Assembly: GCF_000759475.1 (NCBI RefSeq)
Contig: NZ_CP009454.1
Span: 744,001 to 808,000, forward strand
Direction of reading: 5' to 3'
Length of the DNA stretch: 64,000 nt
Source of the DNA: Pantoea rwandensis
GTDB lineage: Bacteria; Pseudomonadota; Gammaproteobacteria; Enterobacterales; Enterobacteriaceae
Part shown: positions 1 to 7,681 of the stretch, in pieces
Position numbering within the stretch: the first letter of the stretch is position 1
Layout of the letters: every line of letters starts with the position of its first letter
Translations under genes and position numbers: made by a program
Notes under the pieces: model-generated
The model's input: only the letters and a program-made list of their open reading frames with translations
Databases searched by the model: none
Told to the model about the DNA's origin: nothing

Positions 1-2
1 TT

Positions 3-137
3 ACCCATTCATGGCACTACCTGTGCCATCCGGGATTGCGTGAAGCCGTAGAAGAGTATTTAGTGCAGGAACGAGCAGGGATTCGCGCCTATGCCATTGA
101 GGCGCGCGAAGCCCTGCCGTATCGACGCGGCGATTAA
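3..137 (+). CDS. FemAB-like (DUF482) GNAT-fold protein, 3' end only
   Basis: Only the last 44 residues are in the window, open at the left edge. They run from THSWHYLCHPGLREAV to a terminal PYRRGD. The spacing of a T-S-x-H-W-like start, a conserved H-P-G, an AV-x-x-[YF]L block and a final PY(R/K) resembles the C-terminus of the FemAB-like/DUF482 family (GNAT-fold proteins annotated as peptidoglycan biosynthesis/recognition), so this is a family guess from a short tail. The gene converges on the ABC exporter and the two stop codons overlap by 4 bases. Function in this organism is unknown. Confidence 0.55.
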   Translation, partial: THSWHYLCHPGLREAVEEYLVQERAGIRAYAIEAREALPYRRGD

Positions 138-1966
138 TCTTCGCCGACAAAGCCGCCGGTCTGATGTTGCCACAAGCGCGCATATAGCCCATTGTGCGCC
201 AGCAGCTCGCGGTGGTTACCCATCTCAACAATCTCGCCTTTATCCAGCACCACCAGTCGGTCCATTTTGGCGATAGTTGAGAGCCGGTGCGCAATCGCAA
301 TCACCGTTTTGCCTTGCATCAGCGTTTCCAGGCTCTCCTGAATCGCCGCTTCTACCTCAGAATCGAGGGCGGAAGTCGCCTCATCCATAATCAGAATCGG
401 TGCGTCTTTCAGGAGCACGCGGGCGATGGCGATACGTTGACGCTGACCGCCCGACAGTTTCACCCCGCGCTCACCCACATGTGCATCCAGCCCGGTGCGG
501 CCCTGTGGATCGGACAGCAGCGGAATGAACTCGTCGGCGCGGGCGCGAATAATCGCCGCCTGCAGTTCATCTTCCGTGGCGTTCGGTCGCCCGTACAACA
601 GGTTTTCTCGAATCGAACGATGCAGCAGTGAGGTGTCCTGAGTAATCATGCCAATCTGGCCGCGCAGACTCTCTTGCGTCACTTCGGCGATGTTGTGATC
701 GTCAATCAGGATACGCCCGCCGTTGATGTCGTACAGTCGCAGCAGCAGGTTCACCATTGTTGATTTACCCGCGCCGGATGGCCCAATCAAACCGATTTTT
801 TCACCCGGTTTAATATTCAGGTTGAGGCGATTGATCACCTGGCGGCTGCCGCCGTAATCAAAGCGTACATCTTCAAATCGAATCTGCCCGCTCGTCACCT
901 GCAGGTTTTTCGCCTGCGGTTCATCCTGCACACTCAGCGGCTGCGCGATGGTGTTCAATCCATCCTGCACCATGCCGATGTTTTCAAAGATGCCGTTCAC
1001 CACCCACATAATCCAGCCGGACATGTTCACCAGGCGAATCACCAGGCCGGTGGCTAATGCAATCGCACCGACGCTGATCAGCGACTGGCTCCACAGCCAC
1101 AGTGCCAGCCCGGAAGTGCTGACAATCAACAGGCCATTCAGCGTCGACAGCGTGATATCCATGGTGGTGACCATGCGGCTGGCGTGCTGGGTTTTGTCGG
1201 TTTGCTCCTGAATCGCTTCGCGCGCGTAGCGCTTTTCCAAATCGTTGTGCGCGAACAGTTTGATGGTGGCGATGTTGGTGTAGCCATCGACTATGGTGCC
1301 CATCAATTTAGAACGCGCTTCTGAAGAAACCACCGAACGCTGCTTTACGCGCGGCACAAAGAAGCTCAGCGAGACGCTATAGGCAACGATCCAGATAATC
1401 AGCGGAATCATCAAACGCCAGTCGGCTTCGGCGAACAGCACCAGTGACGTCACGGCGTAGATCACCACATGCCAGATGGCATCCACCAGCTGCACTGCGG
1501 AATCGCGCAGGGAGTTACCGGTCTGCATGATGCGCTGAGCGATGCGCCCGGCGAAATCGTTCTGGAAGAAGTTCAGGCTCTGACGCAGCACGTAGTTGTG
1601 GTGCTGCCAACGGATCATGCTGGTCATGCTCGGGTTAATGCTTTGATGCACCAGCATATCGTGCAGCGCGATAATCACCGGCCGCAGAATCAGCGCGACA
1701 AAACCCATCCATAGCAGTACCTGCCAGTTGTCGGTGAACAGCGTGGCGGGCGTTGAGTGATTCACTAAATCGATGATGCGGCTGAGGTAGCTGAACAGCG
1801 CCACTTCAATCAGCGCCTGCGCTAATCCCACAATCAGCAGGGCGACAAAGCTCGGCCACACCTGACGCAGATAATAGAGGTAAAACGGCCAGACGCTGGA
1901 AGGGGGAGAATCGGTTGGTGCATCCTGGAAAATATTGATAAAACGTTCAAAACGACGATACAACAT
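134..1966 (-). CDS. ABC exporter, fused membrane and ATPase domains
   Basis: A 610-residue half-transporter of the type I exporter (ABCB/MsbA-like) fold, expected to work as a homodimer in the inner membrane. Residues about 30-330 hold six predicted membrane helices. The nucleotide-binding domain follows, with Walker A GPSGAGKST near 395, the ABC signature LSGGQRQR near 502, Walker B ILIMDEA near 525 and the switch histidine in IAHRLS near 562. The ATG at 1966 is preceded by a GGAAAGAG ribosome-binding site. It is divergent from the acetyltransferase gene. The substrate cannot be read from sequence; drug, lipid or peptide export are all possible. Confidence 0.9.
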   Translation of the reverse strand: MLYRRFERFINIFQDAPTDSPPSSVWPFYLYYLRQVWPSFVALLIVGLAQALIEVALFSYLSRIIDLVNHSTPATLFTDNWQVLLWMGFVALILRPVIIALHDMLVHQSINPSMTSMIRWQHHNYVLRQSLNFFQNDFAGRIAQRIMQTGNSLRDSAVQLVDAIWHVVIYAVTSLVLFAEADWRLMIPLIIWIVAYSVSLSFFVPRVKQRSVVSSEARSKLMGTIVDGYTNIATIKLFAHNDLEKRYAREAIQEQTDKTQHASRMVTTMDITLSTLNGLLIVSTSGLALWLWSQSLISVGAIALATGLVIRLVNMSGWIMWVVNGIFENIGMVQDGLNTIAQPLSVQDEPQAKNLQVTSGQIRFEDVRFDYGGSRQVINRLNLNIKPGEKIGLIGPSGAGKSTMVNLLLRLYDINGGRILIDDHNIAEVTQESLRGQIGMITQDTSLLHRSIRENLLYGRPNATEDELQAAIIRARADEFIPLLSDPQGRTGLDAHVGERGVKLSGGQRQRIAIARVLLKDAPILIMDEATSALDSEVEAAIQESLETLMQGKTVIAIAHRLSTIAKMDRLVVLDKGEIVEMGNHRELLAHNGLYARLWQHQTGGFVGED

Positions 1967-2028
1967 ACAGTCACTCTTTCCGTTTGGTAAGAGTTAACAG
2001 CTTAGTGCAATTGAAAGGGATTACCGAC

Positions 2029-2523
2029 ATGGATCTGATCATTCGCGGTCGCGAACCAACCGATGCGGCTGCATACCAACGCCTTTACAGCCACCCTGAG
2101 GTCTTTCGCTGGACCACGCAGTTGCCGTTTCCCAGTGTGCAAACCTGGCAGAAAAAATTCGAGAACATGGACGCGGCAGGCTATATCGGCTTTGTGGCCG
2201 AAATTGATGGCCAGATGGTGGGCGAGCTAACGCTGTTTGTTGAGCAGCGGCCGCGCACGCGCCACAGCATCAGTTTTGGTATCAGCGTCGATCCGGCGTT
2301 TGGCGGGCGGGGCATCGGTGAGAAACTGATTCGTAACGCCATGGATTATGCCTTTAACTGGCTCGGCATAGTACGTATTGAGCTGGAAGCGTTTCACGAT
2401 AACGCACGAGCGCTGCGCCTCTATCAGCGTCTGGGTTTTGAGCAGGAAGGGGTGAAACGCAAAGCCTGTCTGCGTGAGGGCGAGTATCACGACATCGTGG
2501 TGATGGCGAAACTGCGCGATTAA
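2029..2523 (+). CDS. GNAT N-acetyltransferase, YhhY/AaaT-like
   Basis: A 164-residue single-domain GNAT enzyme expected to transfer an acetyl group from acetyl-CoA to an amine. It resembles E. coli YhhY (L-amino acid N-acetyltransferase AaaT) through its length: PEVFRWTTQLPFPS near the start, GHL-like VGELTLFVEQRPR in the middle, the acetyl-CoA loop GGRGIGEKL, then RIELEAFHDNARALRLYQ and RKACLREGEYHD. I chose the ATG at 2029 because AAAGGGA lies about 10 bases upstream; an in-frame TTG 45 bases earlier lacks such a site. Substrate is inferred from similarity only. Confidence 0.85.
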   Translation: MDLIIRGREPTDAAAYQRLYSHPEVFRWTTQLPFPSVQTWQKKFENMDAAGYIGFVAEIDGQMVGELTLFVEQRPRTRHSISFGISVDPAFGGRGIGEKLIRNAMDYAFNWLGIVRIELEAFHDNARALRLYQRLGFEQEGVKRKACLREGEYHDIVVMAKLRD

Positions 2524-2544
2524 GTGACGTGCGGGCTTTGATCA

Positions 2545-2786
2545 GGCGCGCATAAAGGCGTCATTAAGGCTTGTGCGGTATTTGGCCAGGTGCGCATAAA
2601 GGCGTCATTAAGGCTTGTGCGGTATTTGGCCAGGTGCGCATAAATGCGTCATTAAAGCTTGTGCGGTATTTGGGCAGGTGTGCATAAATGCGTCATTAAG
2701 GCTTGTGCGATATTTGGCCAGGTGCGCATAAATGCGCACCCTACGGAGGGGATGAGGGGTTCGTAGGGTCGCCATTTATGGCGACC
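2545..2786. repeat. 44-bp tandem repeat array ending in paired palindromes
   Basis: Four head-to-tail copies of a 44-bp unit; the shared core TCATTA starts at 2561, 2605, 2649 and 2693. Each unit begins GTGCGCATAAAGGCG or a close variant. The last unit switches to a perfect palindrome, GGTGCGCAT-aa-ATGCGCACC (2721-2740). A CCCTACG/CGTAGGG inverted pair then leads to a second palindrome, GGTCGCCAT-tt-ATGGCGACC (2767-2786). There are no unique spacers, so it is not a CRISPR. The palindrome pair resembles a BIME/REP element. The same architecture is seen at 13373-13552. Confidence 0.85.
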
Positions 2787-2795
2787 GTGCAAACG

Positions 2796-3710
2796 TTACT
2801 GACTCTTCTCCACGTACTTCTGCATGTTCTCTTTGGTCACCAGCTCGAACGGGATCCAGACGTGTGAATCCACTTTCTCGCCTTTAATCAGCTTCTGCGC
2901 CACATCCACCGAGGCTTTACCCTGACCAATCGCATCCTGGAACACGGTGACCTGCATTTTATCCTGCGCCATGGCTTTCAGACCATCCGGCGTGGCATCG
3001 ATCCCGCCGACCAGAATCTTCTTGTTGCTCTTCGCCAGCGCCATCGCAGCACCAATCGCCATTTCATCGTTGTTAGCGGCGACGATATCAATCGCCTCGC
3101 CGTTACCGATCCAGTTGAGCATCAGATCCATGCCTTCATTACGTGCATAGTTGGCCGGCTGCTTCTGCACCACTTTCATGCCCGGATATTTCGCCACCAC
3201 CTGCTCCACATCTTTGGTGCGTTGCAGCGCGCCCGCATCAGTCAGATTACCGATCATGATCGCCACATTGCCTTTGTAGTTGGCCATTTTCGCCAGGGCT
3301 TCCATTTGCAACGTGCCGGACTCGCGCTCATCCGAACCGACAAACACCACGCCCGTGGGCAGCGTTTTGTCGCCTGGCGTGCGGTTGACATACACCAGCG
3401 GGATTTTTGCCTGTTGTGCCAGCCTGGTCAGCTGCGGCGTGCTGGCGGAATCCACCGGATCGACGATGATGGCGTCGACGCCCGCCCCGATAAAGCTCTG
3501 CACCTGATCGGTCTGACGGCCAACGTCGCCGCGCGCATCTTCAAATTGCACATCGAGTCCGCGCGCCTTGGCCTCTTTATCAATCGACTGGCGAATAATG
3601 GTTAAAAAGTTCTGATCGAAATACGCCATTGATACGCCGATTTTCTCTGCCAAAGCGGAGGCAGAACTGGACAGCAGGCCAAGCAACAGTATCGCCTTGA
3701 GGGTTTTCAT
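2796..3710 (-). CDS. Periplasmic sugar-binding protein of an ABC transporter (RbsB-like)
   Basis: 304 residues with a Sec signal peptide (positive MKTLK, hydrophobic core, cleavage after about residue 21, ALA|EK). The mature part is a two-lobe type I periplasmic binding fold (Peripla_BP_4, ribose/galactose class): IGVSMAYFDQNF at the start, DAIIVDPVDS, a hinge around NNDEMAIGAA and the ending VGGIDATPDGL. No ATPase or permease gene is adjacent, so it is an orphan component serving a transporter elsewhere or acting as a receptor. GGAG stands just upstream of the ATG. The ligand is unknown. Confidence 0.85.
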   Translation of the reverse strand: MKTLKAILLLGLLSSSASALAEKIGVSMAYFDQNFLTIIRQSIDKEAKARGLDVQFEDARGDVGRQTDQVQSFIGAGVDAIIVDPVDSASTPQLTRLAQQAKIPLVYVNRTPGDKTLPTGVVFVGSDERESGTLQMEALAKMANYKGNVAIMIGNLTDAGALQRTKDVEQVVAKYPGMKVVQKQPANYARNEGMDLMLNWIGNGEAIDIVAANNDEMAIGAAMALAKSNKKILVGGIDATPDGLKAMAQDKMQVTVFQDAIGQGKASVDVAQKLIKGEKVDSHVWIPFELVTKENMQKYVEKSQ

Positions 3711-4178
3711 CGCGGACTCCAGGGTAAGCTTGTTATTAGAATGAATGTTTCAATGAGAGTTAAAATGGCTCAATGAAATCATTTTCAGACTACGGGGCGG
3801 TAAGGACCCTGACAATCAACATGTATGGATTTTGCAGCTAAGCGCACATTTTGCTCGCGGGTGCATCATGCTGGCGGCCTCATGTGACGAGCCGGTGGAT
3901 GATGATTTGCAGGCTCATAGTGATGTTGCGAAGGTTTTTCTCAGAGCTGGCGCACATTCCGGTGCAAAAGCATCGGCTTATTTAAGGTTCTGTGCAGCGC
4001 CGCACCCTGCTTTGTGGCAGATGCCAAAACGGACGCAAAATTACCGCAAGGATTCCTCCATTCGCACAATGACCACCTCACATCTGGCTCTCTATAGTTG
4101 CTGAACAGTGAAATTTAAGCGGTATTCCTGAACATCATCGCTTCGGAGCAGGACGCTCCTTCATCAAGGGGTTCAGCC
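3711..4178. other. 468-bp divergent intergenic region
   Basis: Separates the sugar-binding protein gene from the MFS gene and must hold both promoters. I see two related TCAATGA motifs at about 3750-3780 and a small hairpin GGAGC-aggac-GCTCC (4145-4159) in the MFS leader. A 90-codon open frame at 3832-4104 has no ribosome-binding site or recognisable protein character. No RNA gene is recognised. Confidence 0.5.
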
Positions 4179-5573
4179 ATGTTACTAAGCAAAAACCGCA
4201 ATGAGAACAGCCATGTGCGTATCTGGATCCTCTGCCTGATCCTGTTTCTGTCCGTGGTGGCGTATGCCGATCGTTCGATCTTGTCGATCTCCGGATCGGC
4301 GATCAAAGAGGAGTTTGGTCTGTCGGCGATCCAGCTGGGCCTGATCCTCTCGGCGTTTAGCTGGGCGTATGTGATCGGTCAGATCCCCGGTGGGATATTC
4401 CTTGACCGCTTCGGCACTAAAAAAGTCTACGGCGTGACGCTGGCGCTGTGGTCGGTTTCTACCATTTTAATGGGCTTTATTGGCGAATTTTCCAACGGCA
4501 TGACCATGGCGCTGGTGTTGATGTTTGCGCTGCGCTTCGCGCTCGGCCTGATTGAAGCGCCGAGTTTTCCGGCCAATGCCCGTGCGGTAATCATGTGGTT
4601 CCCCGGCGCCGAACGTGGCCGAGCCTCATCGCTGTTTGCCTCAGCGCAGTATTTTGCCGTTGCCATCTTCTCGCCGCTCTCCGGCTGGCTGGTGTCTCGC
4701 TTCGGTTGGGAGTGGCCGTTCTTTGTGCTGGGTGGCATTGGCGTGCTGGCGGTGTTTGTGTGGGGTTGGTATATGCGCAGCCCAAAACAGCATCCGCATG
4801 TGTCAGCCGCAGAGTTGAAATATATTGAGGAGGGGGGTGCGCTGGTGGATATCGATTCAGCGCAAACGCTGAAAGCCCGCCCACCGCTGAGCAAAGCGAT
4901 GTTCAAGACCTTGCTCAGCAATCGCATGCTGTGGTGCGCCTATATCGGGCAGTACTGCATCATTGCGCTCAGCTACTTCTTTATCACCTGGTTCCCGATT
5001 TACCTGGTGCAGGCACGCGGCATGAACATCATGGAAGCGGGCTTTGCCACCATTGCACCGGCGCTGTTTGGCTTCCTTGGTGGCATCAGCGGCGGTTACA
5101 TCTCTGACAAATTGCTGGCTAACGGCTGGAGCCTGTCGTGGGCGCGCAAAACGCCCTATATCGTCGGCATGCTGATGGCCGCCTCGCTGATTCTGGCAGC
5201 CGTGATCCCGACCAATGCCGGCATTATCGCCATTATGTCGTTTGCCTTCTTTGGCAAAGGCGTAGCGGCGGGCGCGGGAACCTGGACGATTGTTAGCGAT
5301 ACCGCACCGAAAGAAGCGGTGGGTCTGGCGGGCGCGATCTTTAATGGTATCGGGAATATGGCCGGATTTATCACGCCACTGCTGTTTGGCATCATCGTTG
5401 GTGTGACCGGTAGCTACAGTATTGGATTGGTGTTCGTTGGCGCGCATTGCATTGTCGCGGCGCTGCTGTTCCTGCTGGTCATGGGCCCGATTGAACGTGT
5501 CGGCGACGAGCAGGATTCGTCTGCAACATCCTACGAAACTCAGGGGAAACAAGATGGGATCAAAGCCGTTTAA
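4179..5573 (+). CDS. MFS transporter, anion:cation symporter family
   Basis: 464 residues, about twelve membrane helices in two halves. The first loop motif GGIFLDRFGTKKVYG and the sequence ADRSILSISGSAIKEEFGL are typical of the ACS family, which takes up organic anions such as hexuronates, galactarate/glucarate or galactonate with protons (GarP, ExuT, DgoT class). The dehydrogenase gene begins inside its 3' end (20-bp overlap), so the two are very likely co-transcribed and translationally coupled. That suggests import of a hydroxy-acid or sugar acid for the dehydrogenase. The exact substrate cannot be read. Confidence 0.85.
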   Translation: MLLSKNRNENSHVRIWILCLILFLSVVAYADRSILSISGSAIKEEFGLSAIQLGLILSAFSWAYVIGQIPGGIFLDRFGTKKVYGVTLALWSVSTILMGFIGEFSNGMTMALVLMFALRFALGLIEAPSFPANARAVIMWFPGAERGRASSLFASAQYFAVAIFSPLSGWLVSRFGWEWPFFVLGGIGVLAVFVWGWYMRSPKQHPHVSAAELKYIEEGGALVDIDSAQTLKARPPLSKAMFKTLLSNRMLWCAYIGQYCIIALSYFFITWFPIYLVQARGMNIMEAGFATIAPALFGFLGGISGGYISDKLLANGWSLSWARKTPYIVGMLMAASLILAAVIPTNAGIIAIMSFAFFGKGVAAGAGTWTIVSDTAPKEAVGLAGAIFNGIGNMAGFITPLLFGIIVGVTGSYSIGLVFVGAHCIVAALLFLLVMGPIERVGDEQDSSATSYETQGKQDGIKAV

Positions 5574-6513
5574 CGTGCTGCTGAAAGGGCCGCTGTTGCC
5601 GCAGCGGCTGCAGGATAATCTCGACGCGCATTTCACTACCTCGCGCCTGTGGCAGCAGGAAGACCAGGCGGCCTGGCTGGCAGAACACGGTGCCAGCATC
5701 GATGCACTGGTGACCAGCGGTAATGCGCTAATGGGTGCCAATGCAGAATTGCTGGCGCGTTTGCCCAATCTGAAAGTGATTTGCAGTAATGGTGTCGGCT
5801 ACGACGCCATTGATATCGCGGCTGCCGAAGCGCGTGGCATTGTGGTGACTAACACGCCAGGCGTGCTCAACAGTTGCGTGGCCGATACCGGCATGGCGCT
5901 GCTGCTGGATGTGGCGCGCCGCATCAGCGCATCGGATCGTTATGTGCGCGCCGGTAACTGGCAAGCGAAAGGACGTTATCCGCTGACAACGAAAGTCGGC
6001 GGGAAAGTGTGCGGAATTGTGGGGCTAGGCGGTATTGGTAAACAGTTGGCGAAGCGCGCGCAGGCGTTTGATATGGAAGTGCATTTTTACAACCCGCGCT
6101 CGCGCCCGGATGTGCCTTACACGCGACATGACTCGCTGCTATCACTGGCAAAGCAGGCGGATTTCCTGGTATTGACGCTGCCGGGTGGCGCATCGACGCA
6201 TCACCTGGTCAATGCTGAGGTGCTGCGTGCGCTGGGGCCACAAGGTTTTTTGATTAACATTGCGCGCGGCAGCGTGGTGGATGAGCAGGCGTTGATTGCG
6301 GCGCTGGAAGTCGGTGAGATTGCGGGTGCCGGTTTGGATGTGTTCGAGCACGAACCGGCGGTGCCTGCCGCACTGCTAAAGCGTGATGATGTGGTGATCA
6401 CTCCGCATCTCGCCAGCAGCACCCATGAAACCATGGCCGCGATGGCGGATCTGGTGTTTGAAAACCTGCTGGCGTTCTCGCAGGGTGAAGCGGTATTGAC
6501 GCGGGTGGTATAG
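5554..6513 (+). CDS. D-2-hydroxyacid dehydrogenase (glyoxylate/hydroxypyruvate reductase-like)
   Basis: 319-residue cytoplasmic NAD(P)-dependent oxidoreductase. Visible marks are the Rossmann loop GIVGLGGIGKQLAKRA, the catalytic Arg in NIARGSVVDE, the Glu in FEHEP and the His in TPHLASS, the usual Arg-Glu-His set of the family. The ATG at 5554 lies inside the end of the MFS gene, with GGGGA about 7 bases upstream; a longer frame reading further into the MFS gene has no such support. Partner of the MFS transporter in a two-gene operon. Substrate probably a short 2-keto/2-hydroxy acid; not fixed by sequence. Confidence 0.88.
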   Translation: MGSKPFNVLLKGPLLPQRLQDNLDAHFTTSRLWQQEDQAAWLAEHGASIDALVTSGNALMGANAELLARLPNLKVICSNGVGYDAIDIAAAEARGIVVTNTPGVLNSCVADTGMALLLDVARRISASDRYVRAGNWQAKGRYPLTTKVGGKVCGIVGLGGIGKQLAKRAQAFDMEVHFYNPRSRPDVPYTRHDSLLSLAKQADFLVLTLPGGASTHHLVNAEVLRALGPQGFLINIARGSVVDEQALIAALEVGEIAGAGLDVFEHEPAVPAALLKRDDVVITPHLASSTHETMAAMADLVFENLLAFSQGEAVLTRVV

Positions 6514-6627
6514 CTTCTGCTGCATGATAAATAGCGCCGTTACCGATGCATACAGGCAAACGTAGCGGCTGCACAATGCTAAGTTGCTCACAGTTCATAT
6601 GAAGTTTTCTTGAATCTCAAAATAATT

Positions 6628-6685
6628 TTGTAATCTCGCTAGAATACTTCATAATATGTTAAATATTGCACTTTGATATTGTGCA
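6628..6685 (+). promoter_or_regulatory. Likely higBA promoter and HigA operator dyad
   Basis: In an AT-rich stretch, TTGTAA (6628-6633) and TAATAT (6652-6657) are spaced 18 bp, a passable sigma-70 promoter. Just downstream is an inverted repeat TGCAC-N9-GTGCA (6667-6685), well placed for autorepression by the HigA antitoxin. Position and symmetry are seen; the role is inference. Confidence 0.4.
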
Positions 6686-6701
6686 TTTCGGCGTTAACTT
6701 G

Positions 6702-6727
6702 CCTGCCTGATTTAATTTTCAGGCAGG
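6702..6727 (+). promoter_or_regulatory. Hairpin overlapping the higB ribosome-binding site
   Basis: A perfect 9-bp inverted repeat CCTGCCTGA-N8-TCAGGCAGG. Its right arm overlaps the start of the GGGAAG Shine-Dalgarno (6726-6731) before the higB ATG at 6735. As RNA it would hinder toxin translation; as DNA it could be a second operator. Confidence 0.55.
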
Positions 6728-6734
6728 GAAGCAT

Positions 6735-7043
6735 ATGAAGGGTGCAATTAGACATTTTCGGGATGATTGGCTTGAGCAATTTTTTATTTATGCCTTACCA
6801 CACAGGTGCCTCCCCAAAACAATTGAATCCGCGCTCGCGCGTAAGCTCGATATCATCAATGCCGCTAAAACGCATCGTGACCTGCGCTCGCCGCCCGGAA
6901 ATCGTTTTGAAGCCCTGAAGCCTCCTTTGCTGGGGTATTACTCCATCCGCGTTAATGAGCAATATCGACTCATATTTCGCTGGATGAATGGCGAAGCCAG
7001 CGATCTTTATCTCGATCCGCATTCTTATAAAAACCACCGATAA
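6735..7043 (+). CDS. higB: HigB-type toxin (RelE/ParE superfamily)
   Basis: 102 residues, the usual size for a HigB/killer-protein mRNA interferase that cleaves mRNA on the ribosome. Family marks are [13 protein letters not shown] at the start, [11 protein letters not shown], the central [15 protein letters not shown] and the core [13 protein letters not shown], followed by the short LYLDPHSYK tail. It lies upstream of its antitoxin with 42 bp between stop and start, the inverted (toxin-first) order characteristic of higBA. The region is AT-richer than its surroundings, in keeping with a transferred module. Activity is inferred from family. Confidence 0.9.
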   Translation: MKGAIRHFRDDWLEQFFIYALPHRCLPKTIESALARKLDIINAAKTHRDLRSPPGNRFEALKPPLLGYYSIRVNEQYRLIFRWMNGEASDLYLDPHSYKNHR

Positions 7044-7085
7044 CCACTGCTTGTGGTCGAAAATTACCAGCAAAGAGACACAAAA

Positions 7086-7418
7086 ATGAATCAGGCAAAA
7101 CGTAAGCCCACCAGTGTTGGTGATGTGCTGCAGTATGAGTTCCTCGAACCCCTTCATCTCAAAGTGAATGATTTAGCTGAGATGCTGAATGTGCACAGGA
7201 ACACCGCCAGTGCGATGGTCAATAACAATCGCAAACTGACTACAGAAATGGCATACCGTTTAGCGGCCGTTTTTGATACTTCCGTTGATTTCTGGCTCAA
7301 CCTCCAGCGTTATCAGGACCAATGGGAAGTTGAAAATGATGCCCGCACGCAGGAAGAGTTAAGCCGTGTCATCCCGCTAAGCACTTTTATGGCACAGCGC
7401 GGTATGCAGGTTGCCTGA
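7086..7418 (+). CDS. higA: HigA-type antitoxin, HTH repressor
   Basis: 110 residues with an XRE/HigA helix-turn-helix: VGDVLQYEFLEPLHLKVNDLAEMLNVHRNTASAM is the usual HigA opening, and AAVFDTSVDFWLNLQ the conserved follow-up. It should neutralise HigB by binding it and repress the higBA promoter. The ATG at 7086 is used because AAAGAGA lies 8 bases before it; an in-frame GTG at 7053 lacks a site. Second gene of the toxin-antitoxin operon. Confidence 0.9.
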   Translation: MNQAKRKPTSVGDVLQYEFLEPLHLKVNDLAEMLNVHRNTASAMVNNNRKLTTEMAYRLAAVFDTSVDFWLNLQRYQDQWEVENDARTQEELSRVIPLSTFMAQRGMQVA

Positions 7419-7449
7419 CGAGTTATAACCCTAAACCCATACAGAAAAG

Positions 7450-7473
7450 CGTAGCGGCGCAATTTATTGCGTA
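7450..7473. repeat. REP-like palindrome, GTAGCGGCGC family
   Basis: Imperfect palindrome beginning GTAGCGGCGCAATTTATTGCG, after higA. The same module recurs near 26343 and twice near 62021-62090, so it is a dispersed genomic repeat. Confidence 0.6.
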
Positions 7474-7681
7474 TCTGTCAGCAGCTCTGCGGCTGTAAAC
7501 ACGTACGATGAATCGTGCCGCCACCGCTCGCTGAGTTTTTTGTCCATCCATCTCCTGAACGGTCGCTCGAGATATGAGCGATAAATCACACCGCGAAAGA
7601 TCGCACAAATCACTCCTGAAGAATATTTGCTCAGCTGCCGATACCTCTCCTTACCATCCACTGATATTAAGGAGCGATATC

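Noticed and set aside
2545..2786. CRISPR array
   Set aside because: Units of 44 bp follow each other directly with no unique spacers, and no cas gene is near.
2524..2795. RyhB small RNA next to a YhhY-like gene
   Set aside because: In E. coli ryhB lies beside yhhY, but this gap holds repeats, no Fur-box-like or RyhB core sequence is seen, and the neighbours differ.
3832..4104. 90-codon frame in the gap before the MFS gene
   Set aside because: No ribosome-binding site, no recognisable protein, starts amid likely promoter sequence.
4857..5768. 303-codon minus-strand frame
   Set aside because: Lies fully opposite the MFS and dehydrogenase genes, protein text is Arg/His/Gln-rich and without family marks; a codon-bias shadow.
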